DNA of 64,000 nucleotides from Eubacteriales bacterium (GTDB lineage Bacteria; Bacillota; Clostridia; Lachnospirales; Lachnospiraceae), in NCBI GenBank assembly GCA_030536575.1, contig JAUNPS010000008.1:1-64000 (forward strand), read 5' to 3'. Shown here one piece after another: positions 17,106 through 26,652 of this stretch. The position numbers were made by a program, and so were the translations under genes. The notes below the pieces were generated by a model. The model was given only the letters and a program-made list of their open reading frames with translations. It did no database searches and was not told the DNA's origin. The stretch's first letter is position 1. Every line of letters starts with the position of its first letter.

Positions 17106-18697
17106 CGCTCCAGGCTCCTTTTATACTCGCTTGGCAGGACGCCGGTGTTCTGTTTGAAAAGCTGGGAAAAATAGGAGGGGTTCGGAATTCCGACCTTGAT
17201 GCAGATGCCCGCAATGCTTTCCCGGTCTTCCAGCAGCATTTCTTTCGCCTTTTCCAGCCGCTCATTCTGCACATAGCGCTTAAAAGACATGTTCATAACC
17301 TTTTTGAACATCCGTCCGAAGTAAGCCGGGTTTAAAAAGACGCTCTCGGAAACGCTCGTGATGGACAGGGTTTCTTCCTGCAAATGTTCCCGGATGTAGG
17401 CGATTGCAGCCGGAATGTAGTCTTTAAAATATTCGTCCGCCGGGATTGTGTCCATCGCCAGGCGCTGATCGATCACGGAAAGAAGGAGCTGATACAAAAT
17501 ATCGATCAGTTTTACAAGCAGCACTTGTTCCAGCATATGATAAAAATTGAGGAATCCTTTCCGCATTTCCTCCGCCATCCCGCTGGGGCTTTCCTGAAGG
17601 CCGAATTCGGCGCGCACCGCCAGGCGGCGCAGGTAAACCCTGGCTTCCGTCTCGTCTCCAGGCAGGGTATAGATGAATTTTTCATAAGCCTGCTTAAGCT
17701 GGGGCTTCGCATTTTTCCGGATCGCCGCCAAAATCTGTGTCTCCACGTCCAGGGAATACTGGTTTTTTCCGCCAAACTCCATATGACCTGCCGGGGTCAG
17801 AAGGCCCGCGCCCGCTTCGCTGGCCATTTCGAAAAGGCCCATGGCCTGGCGGTATGCCTTTTTCATGCCGGAAAGTCCCTGTTCCGGGCTGGACAGGGCA
17901 GATACCAGGTCGGTCTTCATTTCCAGCCGAAGTCCGGTGAGGATTCCCTTTAATTTTTCCTCCCCCGGCGTCTCTCCCAGATCTACGATGTAGCAGGCGG
18001 TGCCGTCCGGTGTCCGTTTTGTCCATACGGTATACTGCTCGCTCAGTTTTTTCGATAACGTGGTGTCTAACAGATATTGCTTCAGGTCATATTCTTTCTG
18101 GTTCACCACCTGCTGGGCAATATCGATTCCCGCAGCCGCCACCGCAAAATAGTGCCCCAGCTCCGCCTTCCCGGAAAGGCTGGTGAAAAAGTCCGTGATT
18201 TCCTCCTCGGAAATGCCGTCGTCCAGATACCGTCCCAGCATCTGATTCAGGAAATTTTCCCGGTCTTCCACCAGGATTTTTTCCCAAAGGGAGTAATTTT
18301 TCTCCTTGAACTTTTTCTCCGTACACATCTCATAGATTTCGGCCATGGTGTGTTCCAGTTCTTCCTCCTCGATGGGCTTGACGAGGTAGGACAATGCGCC
18401 GTTCCGGCAGGCTTTTTGGGCGTACTCAAAATCCCGGTAGGCGCTGATGACCACGAAATTTGTTTTCAGGCCCGCTTCCCTTGTCTTTTCGATCAGGGTC
18501 AGGCCGTCCATTTTTTTCATGCGGACGTCCGTCAGAACAACGTCTGGTTGTTTTTCCTGGATTAACGCGAGGGCGGTTTCGCCGTCTCTGGCCGCGCCGG
18601 TGACACGAAAGCCCATCCGGGCCCAGTCGTAGGTTTCCAAAAGTCCTTTTAAGATGATTGGTTCGTCGTCGACGAGGAGCAGTGTCAGTAGTTCCAT
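17102..18697 (-). CDS. Response regulator with AraC-type DNA-binding domain (YesN type)
   Basis: A 531-residue protein with an N-terminal receiver: acid pair D10/D11, phospho-acceptor D57 in VVLTDVRM, Lys about 107 in LVKP. A long middle region follows, then a C-terminal AraC double helix-turn-helix (from about 430), including PAYFGRMFKK and PSYFSQLFKQ. AAGGAG precedes the ATG at 18697. It is first in the regulatory cassette upstream of malE and is the obvious candidate activator of the maltodextrin genes. Confidence 0.94.
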   Translation of the reverse strand: MELLTLLLVDDEPIILKGLLETYDWARMGFRVTGAARDGETALALIQEKQPDVVLTDVRMKKMDGLTLIEKTREAGLKTNFVVISAYRDFEYAQKACRNGALSYLVKPIEEEELEHTMAEIYEMCTEKKFKEKNYSLWEKILVEDRENFLNQMLGRYLDDGISEEEITDFFTSLSGKAELGHYFAVAAAGIDIAQQVVNQKEYDLKQYLLDTTLSKKLSEQYTVWTKRTPDGTACYIVDLGETPGEEKLKGILTGLRLEMKTDLVSALSSPEQGLSGMKKAYRQAMGLFEMASEAGAGLLTPAGHMEFGGKNQYSLDVETQILAAIRKNAKPQLKQAYEKFIYTLPGDETEARVYLRRLAVRAEFGLQESPSGMAEEMRKGFLNFYHMLEQVLLVKLIDILYQLLLSVIDQRLAMDTIPADEYFKDYIPAAIAYIREHLQEETLSITSVSESVFLNPAYFGRMFKKVMNMSFKRYVQNERLEKAKEMLLEDRESIAGICIKVGIPNPSYFSQLFKQNTGVLPSEYKRSLER

Positions 18698-18732
18698 GGG
18701 TTCTCCTTTTGCTATACAACTCTTTTTTTAAA

Positions 18733-18761
18733 ATTTTACCACGGATTCCGGATTTCGCCAA
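18733..18761 (-). promoter_or_regulatory. Probable promoter of the maltodextrin regulator cassette
   Basis: On the minus strand TTGGCG (18761-18756) and TAAAAT (18738-18733) are separated by 17 bases, placing transcription start about 30 bases before the regulator's start codon. Confidence 0.5.
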
Positions 18762-18821
18762 ATAGAAAGATTCCTAAGAAACAACGGTTCCTTTTTTAAT
18801 AATTGCTTTCCGAATTCTTTT

Positions 18822-18870
18822 GTTTTGTTAAGGTTAAGACAAAACACTTCCATTTTCTGGCTGGTATAAT
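18822..18870 (+). promoter_or_regulatory. Extended -10 promoter with upstream dyad for the membrane-fusion gene
   Basis: A TGGTATAAT extended -10 (TATAAT at 18865-18870) has no good -35. In the expected -35 region lies a 7-bp inverted repeat, GTTTTGT (18822-18828) and ACAAAAC (18839-18845). The missing -35 plus a dyad suggests an activator-dependent promoter. Confidence 0.5.
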
Positions 18871-18926
18871 AAAAAACATCTGAAGAGCACCGTGGGAAGG
18901 GGCTCTGAAACTATGGAGGATTTTGT

Positions 18927-20159
18927 ATGAAAACAAGAAAAAAGAAGGTTCTGATCCTGTTTTTGCTTTTCCTGATTTTGCTGACCGGGGCTCTTGGCTT
19001 TACGCTGCACTTTATCCGGAACCAGGATTCCATCCGGAATTCTGCGAAAGCTTCGGTTTTCGCCGATTCCGTCGCGAAGCTCATCCGGGTGGGAAACAGC
19101 GGCACGCTCCCCCGTTTCTCCGGCGTCGTGGAGCCGCAGAAAACCTGGAATCTGATGCACAGCTCCGAGAAAAAAATTTTGGAACTCTTTGTAAAAGAAG
19201 GCGACATGGTCAAAGCGGGCGATAAGCTTCTGACCTACGATACCACCTCCGACCAGGAGGAGCTCACCGCAGGAGGAATCGAAGAGGATCGCCTGAATGA
19301 GAACATCAAAAATCTGACTTCACAGATTGCTTCGTTCCAAAACGAGAAGAAAAAGGCTCCGGCAGACCAGCAGCTCGACTACTCCCAACGAATCCTGAGC
19401 GCCCAGAACGAGCTCAAAAAAGCCCAGTACGACCTGCAGAAACAGCAGGCTAAAAACGAAAATCTAAAGAAAAGCATTGCAAACGCCACCGTGACCAGCG
19501 AATTAAGCGGATTGGTGCGGACGGTGCGAAACCCGGAAAATGCGTCCTCTTCCGGCGACGATTCAGATACGCTGATCACGGTCGTGGCCGTGGGTCAGTT
19601 CCGGATCAAGGGAACTTTAAATGAGCAGAACCGCCAAAGCCTCTCTGAAGGAGATCCTGTCCTGATCTATTCCCGCACGGACAACGCACAGGTCTGGAAG
19701 GGAACCCTGTCCGAGATCGACGTGGAAAATCCGACAACGCGCCAAAATCCTTCCGACGGCGCTCAAAAAGGGATCAATGCCTCCCAGTCCAGCAATTATC
19801 CGTTTTTCGTGGAGGTTTCCGACGTGCAGGGGCTGATGGCCGGCCAGCATGTCTATGTGGAGCCGGACTGCGGGCAGGCCGACGTCCGAAGCGGGATCTG
19901 GCTTGACAGTTATTATCTGGTGCAGGAGGATGGACAGGCTTATGTATGGGCGGCGGACAGCCGGGATTTGATTGAGAAACGCGCGGTGACGCTTGGGACG
20001 TTTGATGAGAAGCTCCAGAAATACGAAATTCTTGAAGGCCTGACCGAAGAAGATTACATTGCGTTCCCGAATGGGCGGATTCAGGAAGGCGCGCCGGTGG
20101 AAAAGAATATCGATCTGATGGCCGTTTATCCTACGGATACCGCCGGAACTGCGGCCTAA
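18927..20159 (+). CDS. HlyD/RND-type membrane-fusion protein without a partner transporter
   Basis: A 410-residue protein with one N-terminal membrane helix (about 8-27) after a Lys/Arg-rich start, so mostly extracytoplasmic. A biotinyl-lipoyl-like half motif (LFVKEGDMVKAGDKLLTYD, about 88-106) is followed by a coiled-coil hairpin of about 80 residues and a barrel domain. The overall plan is that of ABC-exporter adaptor subunits. GGAGG lies at 18915-18919. MacB-type ATPase and permease genes would be expected beside it but none is present; the next genes are on the other strand. Confidence 0.85.
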   Translation: MKTRKKKVLILFLLFLILLTGALGFTLHFIRNQDSIRNSAKASVFADSVAKLIRVGNSGTLPRFSGVVEPQKTWNLMHSSEKKILELFVKEGDMVKAGDKLLTYDTTSDQEELTAGGIEEDRLNENIKNLTSQIASFQNEKKKAPADQQLDYSQRILSAQNELKKAQYDLQKQQAKNENLKKSIANATVTSELSGLVRTVRNPENASSSGDDSDTLITVVAVGQFRIKGTLNEQNRQSLSEGDPVLIYSRTDNAQVWKGTLSEIDVENPTTRQNPSDGAQKGINASQSSNYPFFVEVSDVQGLMAGQHVYVEPDCGQADVRSGIWLDSYYLVQEDGQAYVWAADSRDLIEKRAVTLGTFDEKLQKYEILEGLTEEDYIAFPNGRIQEGAPVEKNIDLMAVYPTDTAGTAA

Positions 20160-20171
20160 AGTGCGAAGCAA

Positions 20172-20196
20172 AGCCGGGGATTTCACCTCCCCGGCT
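20172..20196. terminator. Terminator shared by convergent genes
   Basis: A perfect 9-bp GC-rich stem (20172-20180 with 20188-20196) lies between the stops of the membrane-fusion gene (+) and the M3 peptidase gene (-). T-runs are weak on both sides. Confidence 0.6.
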
Positions 20197-20203
20197 CGCC
20201 GCG

Positions 20204-21922
20204 TTATTTCGTATTCTCTTTTTCAATCGCCTTTTTCAGCGTCTCCTTCGCATACGCAATCGCCTTCGCCACATTTCCCTCCTCAAACGGCACCGCCAAA
20301 TTCGCATACTTCAGCGTCTCCAGATAACTCATACTTCCGCCGCACTTACACAGCTTCATATAATCCTTCCACGCCGCTTCATGATCCTCCGCGTTCTTCA
20401 TGGCAAACTCCATCGCGCCCATGGTCGTCAGCGTATAATTAATATAATAGAACGGATACAGGAAAATATGCAACTTATGATACCAGTATCCACCCCGGTC
20501 AAAGAAATCATCCGCATCATACTGACGCCACGGCATATAAATTTCCTCCAGCTTCTTCCACTCCAGCGTCCGCTCCTTTGGCGTCAGCTCCGGATTCGCA
20601 TAACAAATATGCTGGAACTCATCCACCGCAACTCCAAACGGTACAAACGTCAGCGCTTCCTGCAAATGCGCAAACCGGAACTTATCCGCCTGCTCCCCAA
20701 AGAACATTTCCGCATACGGATACGAAAACTGCTCCATGCTCATCGAATGAATCTCCGCAATATCCGTCGATTCACTGTAATAAGCCGCCAGCGGCTGATT
20801 CCGCATGGCCATATACCCCGCAAACGCATGGCCCAGCTCATGCGTCAGCACCTGCATATCCCCAATCGTCTGATTAAAGCACGAGAACACAAACGGCGCT
20901 TTATAATCCGCAAGCGTTGTCATATACCCCGTCGAAGCCTTTCCCGGCTTATTCTTCAGATCCATCAGCTCATGCTCGATCATAAAATCAATAAATTCTC
21001 CCGTCTCCGGGCTGATCTGATGATACATCTTCCGCGCCTGATCCACCATAAAATCATCGTCCCCTGCCGGAACCGCATTTCCGTCCGGGAAAATCCGCTT
21101 TTCATCGTAAGCCATCAGCTTCTCAACTCCAAGACGCTTCCTCTGGGCCTCATAAAGCTCCTGGCACAGCGGAACCAGCTCTTCCCGCACCTGCTTGCGG
21201 AACGCCTCGACTTCCTTCACGCCGTAGTCCATCCGGCCCTGCTGCATATAGCCCACCGGAATAAAGTTTTCATAGCCCAGATTCCGGCCCATTTCATTCC
21301 GGATCTGAATCAGTTCATCCCAAATTTCCTCCAAACGCTCTTCGTTTCCATGATAGAAATCCGAATAAGCCCGGTACGCGGCCGCGCGCACTTCCCGATC
21401 CTCATGCTCAAAAAACTTCTGAATCCCATACAGATTCCGCGTCTCTCCCTGGAACGGGATCTGCGCGGTCGCCATAATCTTCTGATACTCATCCGTCAGC
21501 TTCGCTTCCTTCTGCATCAGCGGAATATTCGCTTCGCAGAACGACTTTTTCTGTAAATCCATCCTCACAAAGAGCTGCTTGCCATATTCCTCCTCAAGCT
21601 GTCCGCGGAACGGAGACTGCATCAGCGCCTCGTCCAGCGCCAGAAGCTTCGGCATAATCGTCGGATAGGTATTTTCAATGTACTCATTTTCCTTCTCATA
21701 AAATTCGTCCGTGGTATCCAGCGTATGGCGGATCTGCGCAATCGTCGCCGCCGTTTCCATATGGTTTTCCACGGTTTCCTTTTCCAGCAGATAGGCCTTA
21801 ATCTCCTCATAAGCAGAGGCGGAAGCCACCTTCTCCGTCAGCGCCTCGGCCATCTCTGCCATGGCCTCCAAGTCCGGCCGATGGTACTCCAGCGTCGGAA
21901 ATGTAAATGTTTCTTTCATCAT
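20204..21922 (-). CDS. M3 family oligoendopeptidase (PepF-like)
   Basis: A 572-residue cytoplasmic zinc metallopeptidase that would cleave short peptides. The HExxH motif is in LTHELGHAFAGY (about residue 357-368), with the expected downstream Glu in AEIHSMSME. Length fits the M3B oligoendopeptidase group. AAAGGAG precedes the ATG at 21922; a second ATG follows directly. It starts 36 bases after the MATE gene ends on the same strand, so the two may be co-transcribed, though no functional link is apparent. Confidence 0.92.
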   Translation of the reverse strand: MMKETFTFPTLEYHRPDLEAMAEMAEALTEKVASASAYEEIKAYLLEKETVENHMETAATIAQIRHTLDTTDEFYEKENEYIENTYPTIMPKLLALDEALMQSPFRGQLEEEYGKQLFVRMDLQKKSFCEANIPLMQKEAKLTDEYQKIMATAQIPFQGETRNLYGIQKFFEHEDREVRAAAYRAYSDFYHGNEERLEEIWDELIQIRNEMGRNLGYENFIPVGYMQQGRMDYGVKEVEAFRKQVREELVPLCQELYEAQRKRLGVEKLMAYDEKRIFPDGNAVPAGDDDFMVDQARKMYHQISPETGEFIDFMIEHELMDLKNKPGKASTGYMTTLADYKAPFVFSCFNQTIGDMQVLTHELGHAFAGYMAMRNQPLAAYYSESTDIAEIHSMSMEQFSYPYAEMFFGEQADKFRFAHLQEALTFVPFGVAVDEFQHICYANPELTPKERTLEWKKLEEIYMPWRQYDADDFFDRGGYWYHKLHIFLYPFYYINYTLTTMGAMEFAMKNAEDHEAAWKDYMKLCKCGGSMSYLETLKYANLAVPFEEGNVAKAIAYAKETLKKAIEKENTK

Positions 21923-21958
21923 AATCCTGCTCCTTTCAATTTCTATTTCATAATCAGG

Positions 21959-23332
21959 TCAAGCCTGTCCCTCAAACAAATCATCCCTTGTGATGTTCTT
22001 CAGCCACTTCCCGCTCCGGTAATGCTTGATCACCCACGGCCACTTTACAAACTCATCCGTGCAAAGCAGGAAATAAACCGCCATCACCGGCAGCTTCAGC
22101 ACAAACGCTGCAAAGAATCCCAGCGGCACTGCATAACACCACATGTCGATCGTATCGCAGATAAACCCGAACCGGCTGTCGCCGCCCGCCCGGAAAACCC
22201 CGGCAATCAGCGTCGTATTCACCGCCGTTCCCATGATATAGTACGTATTAATCAGCAGCATATATTTCAGGTAATGCATGGCCTGATCCGACAATGTCGC
22301 ATACTTCAGCACAAACGGCGTCGCCGCCAGCACAATCAGCCCGCCGATAGCCCCCGTAATCACCGTCAGCTTCAGAATCTTCCTCGCATCTTCCCTGGCT
22401 TCCTCCAGCTTGTTCTCGCCGATCACATTTCCCAGCAGGATGCTGCCCGCACTGGCCATTCCAAAGCACAGCACTGTCCCGAAATTCCGAACCACGACCA
22501 CAAAGGAATTCGCAGCCACCGCATCGGTTCCCAGATGCCCCAGAATCACCGAATACATCGAAAATCCAATGCTCCAGATAATATCATTGCCCAAAGCCGG
22601 AAGCGATAACCGCACAAAATCCGAAAACAGCATCTTGTTCCGGATAAACATGTACCGGAAATCCAGCTTCACATCTTTCGTCCGGAAGGAAACCACCAAG
22701 CAGGCCAATAGCTCGATCAGCCGCGACGTGGAAGTCGCAATCGCCACGCCCATAGCCCCCAGCTTCGGCGCCCCGAACAGTCCGAAAATAAACACCGCAT
22801 TCAGCACGATGTTAATCGAAAACGCCAGTACATTCAGCGCCGTACTGATCGTCACCCGCCCCATGCTCCGCAGCACGGCCAGGTACGTTTCCGCAATGCC
22901 CCAGCACACGTAGCAGACGCTCAAACAGCGCAGATAAGACGCGCCAATGCGGATCAGCTCCTGGTCATTCGTGAACAGCCGCATCATCCACTCCGGCGCG
23001 AGCAGCACCGCCCCGGCGAAAATCACGGAAATCCCCAGCGAAAACCGCATGGCAATCCCTTCCACCGCCTGAATCGCCCGCACATCCCCTTTTCCGAAAT
23101 ACTGGGCGCACAGCATCGTGACTCCTGTCCCCAGGCCGTAAAACACCATAAAGAGCACGCTGGTATACTGGGACGCCAGCGACACCGCGGAAATCGCCGA
23201 CTGGCCCACATAGTTCAGCATCACGACGTCCGCGGAGCTTACCGCGGCGCTTAGAAGGTTCTGAATCACGATTGGCAGAACCATTTTGAAAATTTTCGGG
23301 TAAAATGGATCAGAGTGTGTGTTTGTTCTCAT
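21959..23332 (-). CDS. MATE family multidrug/Na+ antiporter
   Basis: A 457-residue polytopic membrane protein with about twelve helices in two MATE repeats (first repeat opens MVLPIVIQNLLSAAVSSADVVMLNYVG). This family exports drugs or metabolites by cation antiport. The ATG at 23332 has GAGGAA upstream; the frame is open for 63 further codons, but that part covers a terminator and intergenic sequence. Substrate is not predictable. Confidence 0.92.
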   Translation of the reverse strand: MRTNTHSDPFYPKIFKMVLPIVIQNLLSAAVSSADVVMLNYVGQSAISAVSLASQYTSVLFMVFYGLGTGVTMLCAQYFGKGDVRAIQAVEGIAMRFSLGISVIFAGAVLLAPEWMMRLFTNDQELIRIGASYLRCLSVCYVCWGIAETYLAVLRSMGRVTISTALNVLAFSINIVLNAVFIFGLFGAPKLGAMGVAIATSTSRLIELLACLVVSFRTKDVKLDFRYMFIRNKMLFSDFVRLSLPALGNDIIWSIGFSMYSVILGHLGTDAVAANSFVVVVRNFGTVLCFGMASAGSILLGNVIGENKLEEAREDARKILKLTVITGAIGGLIVLAATPFVLKYATLSDQAMHYLKYMLLINTYYIMGTAVNTTLIAGVFRAGGDSRFGFICDTIDMWCYAVPLGFFAAFVLKLPVMAVYFLLCTDEFVKWPWVIKHYRSGKWLKNITRDDLFEGQA

Positions 23333-23408
23333 AAAGGTTCCTCGTTCTGCAAGATAGTCAAGGATTATCTTATCATACCTTGTCAGAAATTTCCACATAG
23401 AAAAATGC

Positions 23409-23455
23409 AGAAAGCGCCGCAGATCGTCTCCGCGGCTGCAGGTCTGCTGCGGCGC
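23409..23455 (-). terminator. Terminator of the AAA/PD-(D/E)XK gene
   Basis: Reading leftward, an 8-bp outer stem (23455-23448 with 23421-23414) encloses a GC-rich internal region and is followed by a T-rich tract. It lies directly after the stop at 23463. Confidence 0.7.
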
Positions 23456-23462
23456 GTAAGGC

Positions 23463-25163
23463 TTAGCCATCCGAATCCGCAAGTAAAACCCTGCAGCGTT
23501 TCTTTTCGCAGGCAATCCCATACTTTAAGATTCGGTCAATGCCTTCCTCCCGCAGCGTTTCCTCATACCGCATTTTCTCAATCTGTGCAAGCGCCTTTTG
23601 GCAGTCTTGTTCCAGCTCCCCATCCTCAGAATACTTCATTTCTATCACAATCCCCATTTCTTCCTCTTCAATCTCAATCAGGATATCGCTGTAGCCGTCT
23701 CCGGATTCTCTGCTGGAAAAAACGCCCCAGCTTTCCTTAAATCCTAAAATTCCAAGAAGAATCCCATGATAAAAATTTTCCTTCAGATGCTTCCTCACAA
23801 AGGTATCTCGGATACTAATCGTTTTTCTCAAATATTCTCCAAATCGTTTTTCCACTTCCTCTGCTTTCCCGTTTTTCAACGCTTCACAGAAACCATTTAA
23901 AGCTTCTCCATCTTTCTTAACGTTTTCCTTAAAAAACTCCATGATCTGGCTCGTAAAAATGTCCCTGACTTCCAGATTCGGAATAGCTAACTGAAAGCTG
24001 CGCCCCTTTGCTTTTCCCCTCTGGGTCAGATAACCGGTGGTAAACAGAACACTCCACAAATTCTCGATGGAACGATACATGTCTTTATATGTCAGTTCCT
24101 GATAAAGTTCTTTCGTGATGATCTCACCAGCCACCAACTTCTCAAGTTCGCGCTTTGTCGTACCTGTACCTGCTTCCCGGATAAAATGTCTTACCACATC
24201 ATTACTGCTGGTATTTGACCAATAATTTCGCGGCTGTGCATCCGGATCTACCCGCAAAACATCACAATAGTTCATCACATCCCACGGACAATAAATCTTC
24301 TTATTTCCAAACTGGTATCCATCGTACCACTCTTTTATCATATTGTATTTATCAGAAAGCTGATAATACTCCAGAAGCGCTTTTATTTCTCCATCCGTAA
24401 ATCCAAAATATTCATCAAACGGAACGTCCGCTATGGAGAGCACTCTCAGGTTATTCAATCCGGTAAATATGCTTTCTTTCGAAATACGCATACATCCTGT
24501 CAGAACCGCAAACTGAAGACTATCGTTCGTTTTCAATACCTGCTCGAACAGATTCCGCATCAATATCACCATCTGCTCATAATACCCTTGCCGAAAAGCT
24601 TTTTCCAGCGGCACATCATACTCGTCAATCAGCAAAATAACCTTTTGATTATAATGTTTCTGAAGAAGCTCTGACAAAATTTTCAAACTGCTGCACAAAG
24701 TTCCTTCGTCCATGCCTTTTTCCAACAGTCCAATAAATGCTTCTTTATCATATTTTGTCAGCCGGTCGCTGGTCAAAAGAGCTTGCTGCCTCCTGGCTTC
24801 CTCATTAATAATCTGAATCGCCATGTCACGCGCTTTCTCATAGGTATCCGCTTGAATCCCTTTCAGCGAAACGGAAATTACCGGAAACTTTCCCATATAT
24901 TTTTTACAATAAGCCCTTTCCTTTGAAATCTCCAGGCCATCAAAAAGAGCTTTTTTCGCATTCAGCTCAAAAAAGCATTTCAACATGCTCATATTCAAAG
25001 ATTTGCCAAATCTTCTTGGCCGGGTAAACAGATTCACCTTGCCCCAGTTATCGAGCAGTTCTTTAATCAGCCCGGTTTTATCAATATAGTAAAAATCCTC
25101 CTCGCGGATTTCTTCAAAATTCTCAATCCCGATCGGCAGTTTCTTTTTTCGGATATTTTGCAA
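23463..25163 (-). CDS. AAA-ATPase-like protein with C-terminal PD-(D/E)XK nuclease domain (DUF1703 type)
   Basis: A 566-residue protein of the AAA-ATPase-like (PF09820) plus PD-(D/E)XK (PF08011) family common in gut Clostridia and Bacteroides. The family opening LPIGIENFEEIREEDFYYIDK is followed by a Walker A-like TRPRRFGKS (about 47-55), Walker B VILLIDEYD (about 172-180) and a nuclease core near 490-520 (SDILIEIEEEEMGIVIEMK). The start is TTG at 25163; no Met occurs at the conserved N-terminus, so a near-cognate start is well supported. Function is unknown; proposed roles are defence- or mobile-element-like. Confidence 0.88.
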   Translation of the reverse strand: MQNIRKKKLPIGIENFEEIREEDFYYIDKTGLIKELLDNWGKVNLFTRPRRFGKSLNMSMLKCFFELNAKKALFDGLEISKERAYCKKYMGKFPVISVSLKGIQADTYEKARDMAIQIINEEARRQQALLTSDRLTKYDKEAFIGLLEKGMDEGTLCSSLKILSELLQKHYNQKVILLIDEYDVPLEKAFRQGYYEQMVILMRNLFEQVLKTNDSLQFAVLTGCMRISKESIFTGLNNLRVLSIADVPFDEYFGFTDGEIKALLEYYQLSDKYNMIKEWYDGYQFGNKKIYCPWDVMNYCDVLRVDPDAQPRNYWSNTSSNDVVRHFIREAGTGTTKRELEKLVAGEIITKELYQELTYKDMYRSIENLWSVLFTTGYLTQRGKAKGRSFQLAIPNLEVRDIFTSQIMEFFKENVKKDGEALNGFCEALKNGKAEEVEKRFGEYLRKTISIRDTFVRKHLKENFYHGILLGILGFKESWGVFSSRESGDGYSDILIEIEEEEMGIVIEMKYSEDGELEQDCQKALAQIEKMRYEETLREEGIDRILKYGIACEKKRCRVLLADSDG

Positions 25164-25230
25164 GATCTCACGCCCCTTTCCTTGCTTTCATTGTACCAGA
25201 TATCCACATGAAATCCTACTTCTTCTTAGT

Positions 25231-25267
25231 TAAAAAAAGGACAGCCGCATCCTCATGCCGCTGTCCT
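25231..25267 (-). terminator. Intrinsic terminator of citrate synthase
   Basis: On the minus strand an 8-bp stem plus three further pairs after one mismatch (25267-25256 with 25249-25238) is followed by a run of about seven T residues, five bases past the stop. Confidence 0.9.
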
Positions 25268-25272
25268 CTTTT

Positions 25273-26652
25273 TCATCTGTCTTCCATCGCCTGGAACTCC
25301 ACATGCTTCCCAACATACTTATACGCCGGCCGAATAATCTTACTCGCATTAATCAGCTCCTCCAGCCTGTGCGCACTCCACCCCGGAATCCGCGCAATTG
25401 CGAAAATCGGCGTAAACAACTCCTGCGGGATCCCCAGCATCGTATAAACGAATCCACTGTAAAAGTCCACATTCGCGCAGACATTCTTAAACAGCTTCCG
25501 GTGCTCCATCACCAACTGGCCCGCCAGACGCTCCACCAGCTCATACAGGGCAAACTCCTCCATCATACCCTTCTCTTCCGCCAGCTCCCTGGCGAACTTC
25601 TTCAGAATCACCTCGCGCGGGTCGGACAGCGTATAAACCGCATGTCCCATCCCGTAAATCAGCCCGGAATGGTCGAAGGCTTCCTTATTCAAAATCTTCT
25701 GCAGGTAAGCCGCCACTTCATCCTCATTCGTCCAGTCCTGGATATGCGCTTTAATGTCATCGAACATGTTCTGGACTTTCAGGTTCGCGCCGCCGTGGCG
25801 GGGGCCTTTCAGCGAACCGATGGAAGCCGCTACCGAGGAATAGGTATCCGTACCGGAAGAGGATACCACGTGGGTCGTGAAGGTGGAGTTATTACCACCG
25901 CCATGCTCCGCATGCAGGATCAGGGCAATGTCGAGCACTTTCGCTTCCAGCTCGGTATATTTGCTGTCCGGGCGCAGCATCAGAAGGATGTTCTCCGCCA
26001 GGGACAGGCCTTTTTCCGGATTTCGGATAAACAGCGTCTCATCCCGCCGGAAATGGCGGTACGAATGATAAGAATACACGGCAATCAGCGGAAGTTTTGC
26101 GATCAGTTCCAGAGACTGGCGCAGGACATTGCCTGCGGAAATATCTTCCGGATTCGAATCATAGGTATACAGCGTCAGAATGCAGCGCTGCATGGAGTTC
26201 ATGATATTCGCATTCGAAGCTTTCATTACAACGTCGCGGACGAAACGGCCGCCCAGCGTTTCCAGCTCAAACATCACATTCAGGAACCGATCCAGTTCCT
26301 CCTTGTTTGGCAGCTTGCCAAACAGGAGCAGGTAGATGGTTTCCTCGAAGCCATACTTTCTTCCCTGTAAGCCGTCTACGATATCATAGACGTTAATGCC
26401 CTGATAGTACAGGCTTCCTTCGGCCGGAATCCGGCGGCCGTTTACCAGGTCATAGGCGCAGACGTCTGAAATTTCGGTCAGACCGGTCAGGACGCCTTTT
26501 CCGGCAGAGTCGCGCAGGCCCCGCTTGACGTCGTATTCCAGATAGAGGTTTGGGTCAATGCGGTGATTACGCATCAGCTCTTCTTCCAGCCTCATCATAT
26601 CGTTCTTTATGGCTCCCATTTCCTCCAGGTTCATCATTTCAATTTCTGACAT
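25273..26652 (-). CDS. gltA: Citrate synthase
   Basis: Condenses acetyl-CoA and oxaloacetate to citrate. The 459-residue protein has the catalytic histidine regions LHAEHGGGNNST and YGMGHAVYTLSDPR and the C-terminal DFYSGFVY with the catalytic Asp. It is longer than typical (about 380-430), with an N-terminal extension of about 45 residues before the conserved region. GGAGGG precedes the ATG at 26652. It stands alone, without aconitase or isocitrate dehydrogenase neighbours, and has its own promoter and terminator. In such anaerobes it usually feeds glutamate synthesis. A methylcitrate synthase activity cannot be excluded. Confidence 0.93.
   Translation of the reverse strand: MSEIEMMNLEEMGAIKNDMMRLEEELMRNHRIDPNLYLEYDVKRGLRDSAGKGVLTGLTEISDVCAYDLVNGRRIPAEGSLYYQGINVYDIVDGLQGRKYGFEETIYLLLFGKLPNKEELDRFLNVMFELETLGGRFVRDVVMKASNANIMNSMQRCILTLYTYDSNPEDISAGNVLRQSLELIAKLPLIAVYSYHSYRHFRRDETLFIRNPEKGLSLAENILLMLRPDSKYTELEAKVLDIALILHAEHGGGNNSTFTTHVVSSSGTDTYSSVAASIGSLKGPRHGGANLKVQNMFDDIKAHIQDWTNEDEVAAYLQKILNKEAFDHSGLIYGMGHAVYTLSDPREVILKKFARELAEEKGMMEEFALYELVERLAGQLVMEHRKLFKNVCANVDFYSGFVYTMLGIPQELFTPIFAIARIPGWSAHRLEELINASKIIRPAYKYVGKHVEFQAMEDR

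Noticed and set aside
23333-23462. MATE gene promoter
   Set aside because: Several AT-rich -10-like strings exist but no convincing -35 at 16-18 bases.
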